Assembly (NCBI GenBank): GCA_024274705.1
Contig: JAJSAL010000008.1
Coordinates: 62,001 to 126,000 of the forward strand
Direction of reading: 5' to 3'
DNA from: Spirochaetota bacterium
GTDB lineage: Bacteria > Spirochaetota > Spirochaetia > SPDA01 > JAJSAL01
DNA: 64,000 nucleotides
In this document: positions 62,852-64,000 of the stretch, piece by piece
Position numbering within the stretch: position 1 is the first letter of the stretch
How the letters are laid out: every line of letters starts with the position of its first letter
The notes under the pieces: generated by a model
Seen by the model: only the letters and a program-made list of their open reading frames with translations
The model's database searches: none
Told to the model about the DNA's origin: nothing
Translations under genes and position numbers: made by a program

Positions 62852-63634
62852 ATGAGTTCTATCGACAAGATACACGCGGTTTTCGAAATCCTCAGGAAAC
62901 ATCATCGGACGGGGCTGACGAACAAGCAGATCTGCGACCGCCTTAATATGCCTGCCTCGACATCCTACCGGATTCTATCAGAGCTTCGAAAGTACGGGTA
63001 TATTCACCAGCGAAAAGAGGATACCTGTTTTTTCCTCGGCTTTAATCTATTACGCCTGGCAGAATCGGTGGTAGAAGGCACCAACGTAGCAGTAGTGTGC
63101 CTTCCGTTTCTGGAAGAGCTTCACTATCAGACGGAAGAAATTATGTTCTTCGCTCTCCGCAGCAGCAACCACTGCGTGGCAATGGAAATCTGCGGTCAGA
63201 TCAACACCCGCATCAATGTGGGCCGGGGTGAAATAATGCCCATGCATTGCACCGCGTCAGGAAAAGTCATCCTTGCATTTCTTCCGGAAAAAGAAAGAGA
63301 ACAAATCATCGACAAAATGGATTTTAAAGCATATACACCCTCCACGAATACCAGTCCTGATTCGTTACGAAAAGAACTGGAAGACATTCGTGTATGCGGA
63401 GTGGCCTACAATCACCAGGGATTGCATAAAGGATTCAGCGCAGTAGCAGCCCCCGTGTTCGACAACAAGGACGGACCGCTTGGCTCAATCGCTCTGGTGG
63501 GCTCTTCCACAGACCTGGACCAGGAGCAGATGGAAGAGTACGCAGAACTGCTGGTGGATGCCTGCAGCAACATATCATCAAGGGTGGGAGGTACGATGCC
63601 CAAATGGATAATCGAACACTGGAACCTGGTTTAA
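62852..63634 (+). CDS. IclR-family transcriptional regulator
   Basis: 260 residues. The N-terminal winged helix reads TGLTNKQICDRLNMPASTSYRILSEL; the C-terminal GAF-like effector domain has NVGRGEIMPMHCTASGKVILA and GVAYNHQGLHKGFSAVAAPVF. The ATG at 62852 was chosen; a TTG three codons earlier is in frame and neither has a strong SD site. It probably controls the divergent MttB-like operon in response to its substrate or product. Confidence 0.92.
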   Translation: MSSIDKIHAVFEILRKHHRTGLTNKQICDRLNMPASTSYRILSELRKYGYIHQRKEDTCFFLGFNLLRLAESVVEGTNVAVVCLPFLEELHYQTEEIMFFALRSSNHCVAMEICGQINTRINVGRGEIMPMHCTASGKVILAFLPEKEREQIIDKMDFKAYTPSTNTSPDSLRKELEDIRVCGVAYNHQGLHKGFSAVAAPVFDNKDGPLGSIALVGSSTDLDQEQMEEYAELLVDACSNISSRVGGTMPKWIIEHWNLV

Positions 63635-63719
63635 GCTTAAGCAATTCCCGCCTGAAGAAAGAAGCAGCCCTGGGAAGAAGCGTTCTGCAACGGGGAACCG
63701 GGTTGTTCCCAATAAATCA

Positions 63720-63742
63720 GCACTTTACAGGTGGATTTGGTA
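63720..63742 (+). repeat. 23-bp sequence shared with 48766-48788
   Basis: Second copy of the short repeat, 21 of 23 bases identical. It lies between the IclR gene and a broken gene at the window edge. Confidence 0.6.
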
Positions 63743-63771
63743 TGATATAATACCCGCACCATCTTATCAGC

Positions 63772-64000
63772 TCAGGAGCCGCATCGGTGCAGAAAGGCAT
63801 CCGGTTTTTTACAACGGTTGTTCTCGTTCTGTATCCCGGCTGGTAATGTTAATACCGTCGGGGAAACAATCTCGAGGCCTAATGCGAAGGCTTCCCGGGA
63901 GGTTTCAGGAGTAATCTTGTTGACAGTGAAAGGTTTCCAGGTACCTGCCGTCAGCCACTCTCACATGGGAATGAATATCATCGGTAAGGATGGCCGGTCC
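63772..64000 (-). pseudogene. C-terminal fragment of a broken gene at the window edge
   Basis: Minus-strand translation gives AILTDDIHSHVRVADGRYLE in one frame, which stops, and NKITPETSREAFALGLEIVS then VLTLPAGIQNENNRCKK in another, ending at a TGA (63772-63774). The reading is coherent enough to be a real gene with one frameshift. I do not recognise the family. Most of it lies outside the window. The stretch 63635-63771 otherwise holds only a weak hairpin and the 23-bp repeat. Confidence 0.45.

Overview
The window looks like a piece of a mid-GC, diderm, anaerobic bacterium, most likely a free-living spirochaete (Spirochaetales). This is an inference. It rests on solute-binding proteins whose signal peptides end in the Ala-Gly-Gly-x-x-Glu style common in that group (23443-24501, 41152-42822), a LolCDE-like export operon with an outer-membrane barrel, a BMP/PnrA-type nucleoside transporter, and corrinoid and iron-sulfur enzymes. 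No rRNA or tRNA gene was recognised.

Layout. 1-920: CRISPR array with a type II-C-like 36-bp repeat; no cas gene is inside the window. 1102-3039: a GxxExxY protein and a DEAD-box helicase. 10846-3080 (minus): a seven-gene envelope operon made of an ABC ATPase, two FtsX-like permeases, a LolA-like protein, an outer-membrane barrel and a two-component system. The sensor kinase of that system is cut by an in-frame amber codon. 10950-14986: an MFS carrier, an AAA/DUF4143 ATPase and a hydroxyacid-oxoacid transhydrogenase. 15104-23351: an envelope cluster with a degenerate HD-GYP protein, two large tandem lipoproteins and an MFS carrier. 28342-23443 (minus): nucleoside-type ABC importer. 28508-30384: MarR regulator with twin palindromic operators, and a MATE pump.

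30501-36445 is an accessory island: IS1380 and IS110 relics, an intact VapBC pair, a decayed second toxin-antitoxin pair and a DUF4914 protein with an HPr-kinase-like P-loop. 39073-36592 (minus) holds deoB and a galactokinase. 39338-48720 is a sugar locus: binding protein and two permeases facing a GntR/LacI-type regulator, a class II aldolase and two FGGY kinases, without an ABC ATPase. 48766-50742 is a graveyard of insertion-sequence and pilin-peptidase fragments.

50853-63634 is the most interesting part. It holds a reductive-dehalogenase-like corrinoid/Fe-S protein, a ribose-type ABC importer with a TorT-like binding protein, an FCD-type GntR regulator, a corrinoid protein plus an MtmB (monomethylamine methyltransferase) homologue with no amber codon (so no pyrrolysine), a class III aminotransferase, a second corrinoid protein plus a non-pyrrolysine MttB-family methyltransferase, and an IclR regulator. 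I infer a pathway that imports an N-methylated compound, removes methyl groups onto corrinoid proteins and then deaminates the product. The methyl acceptor enzyme and the corrinoid reactivase are not in the window.
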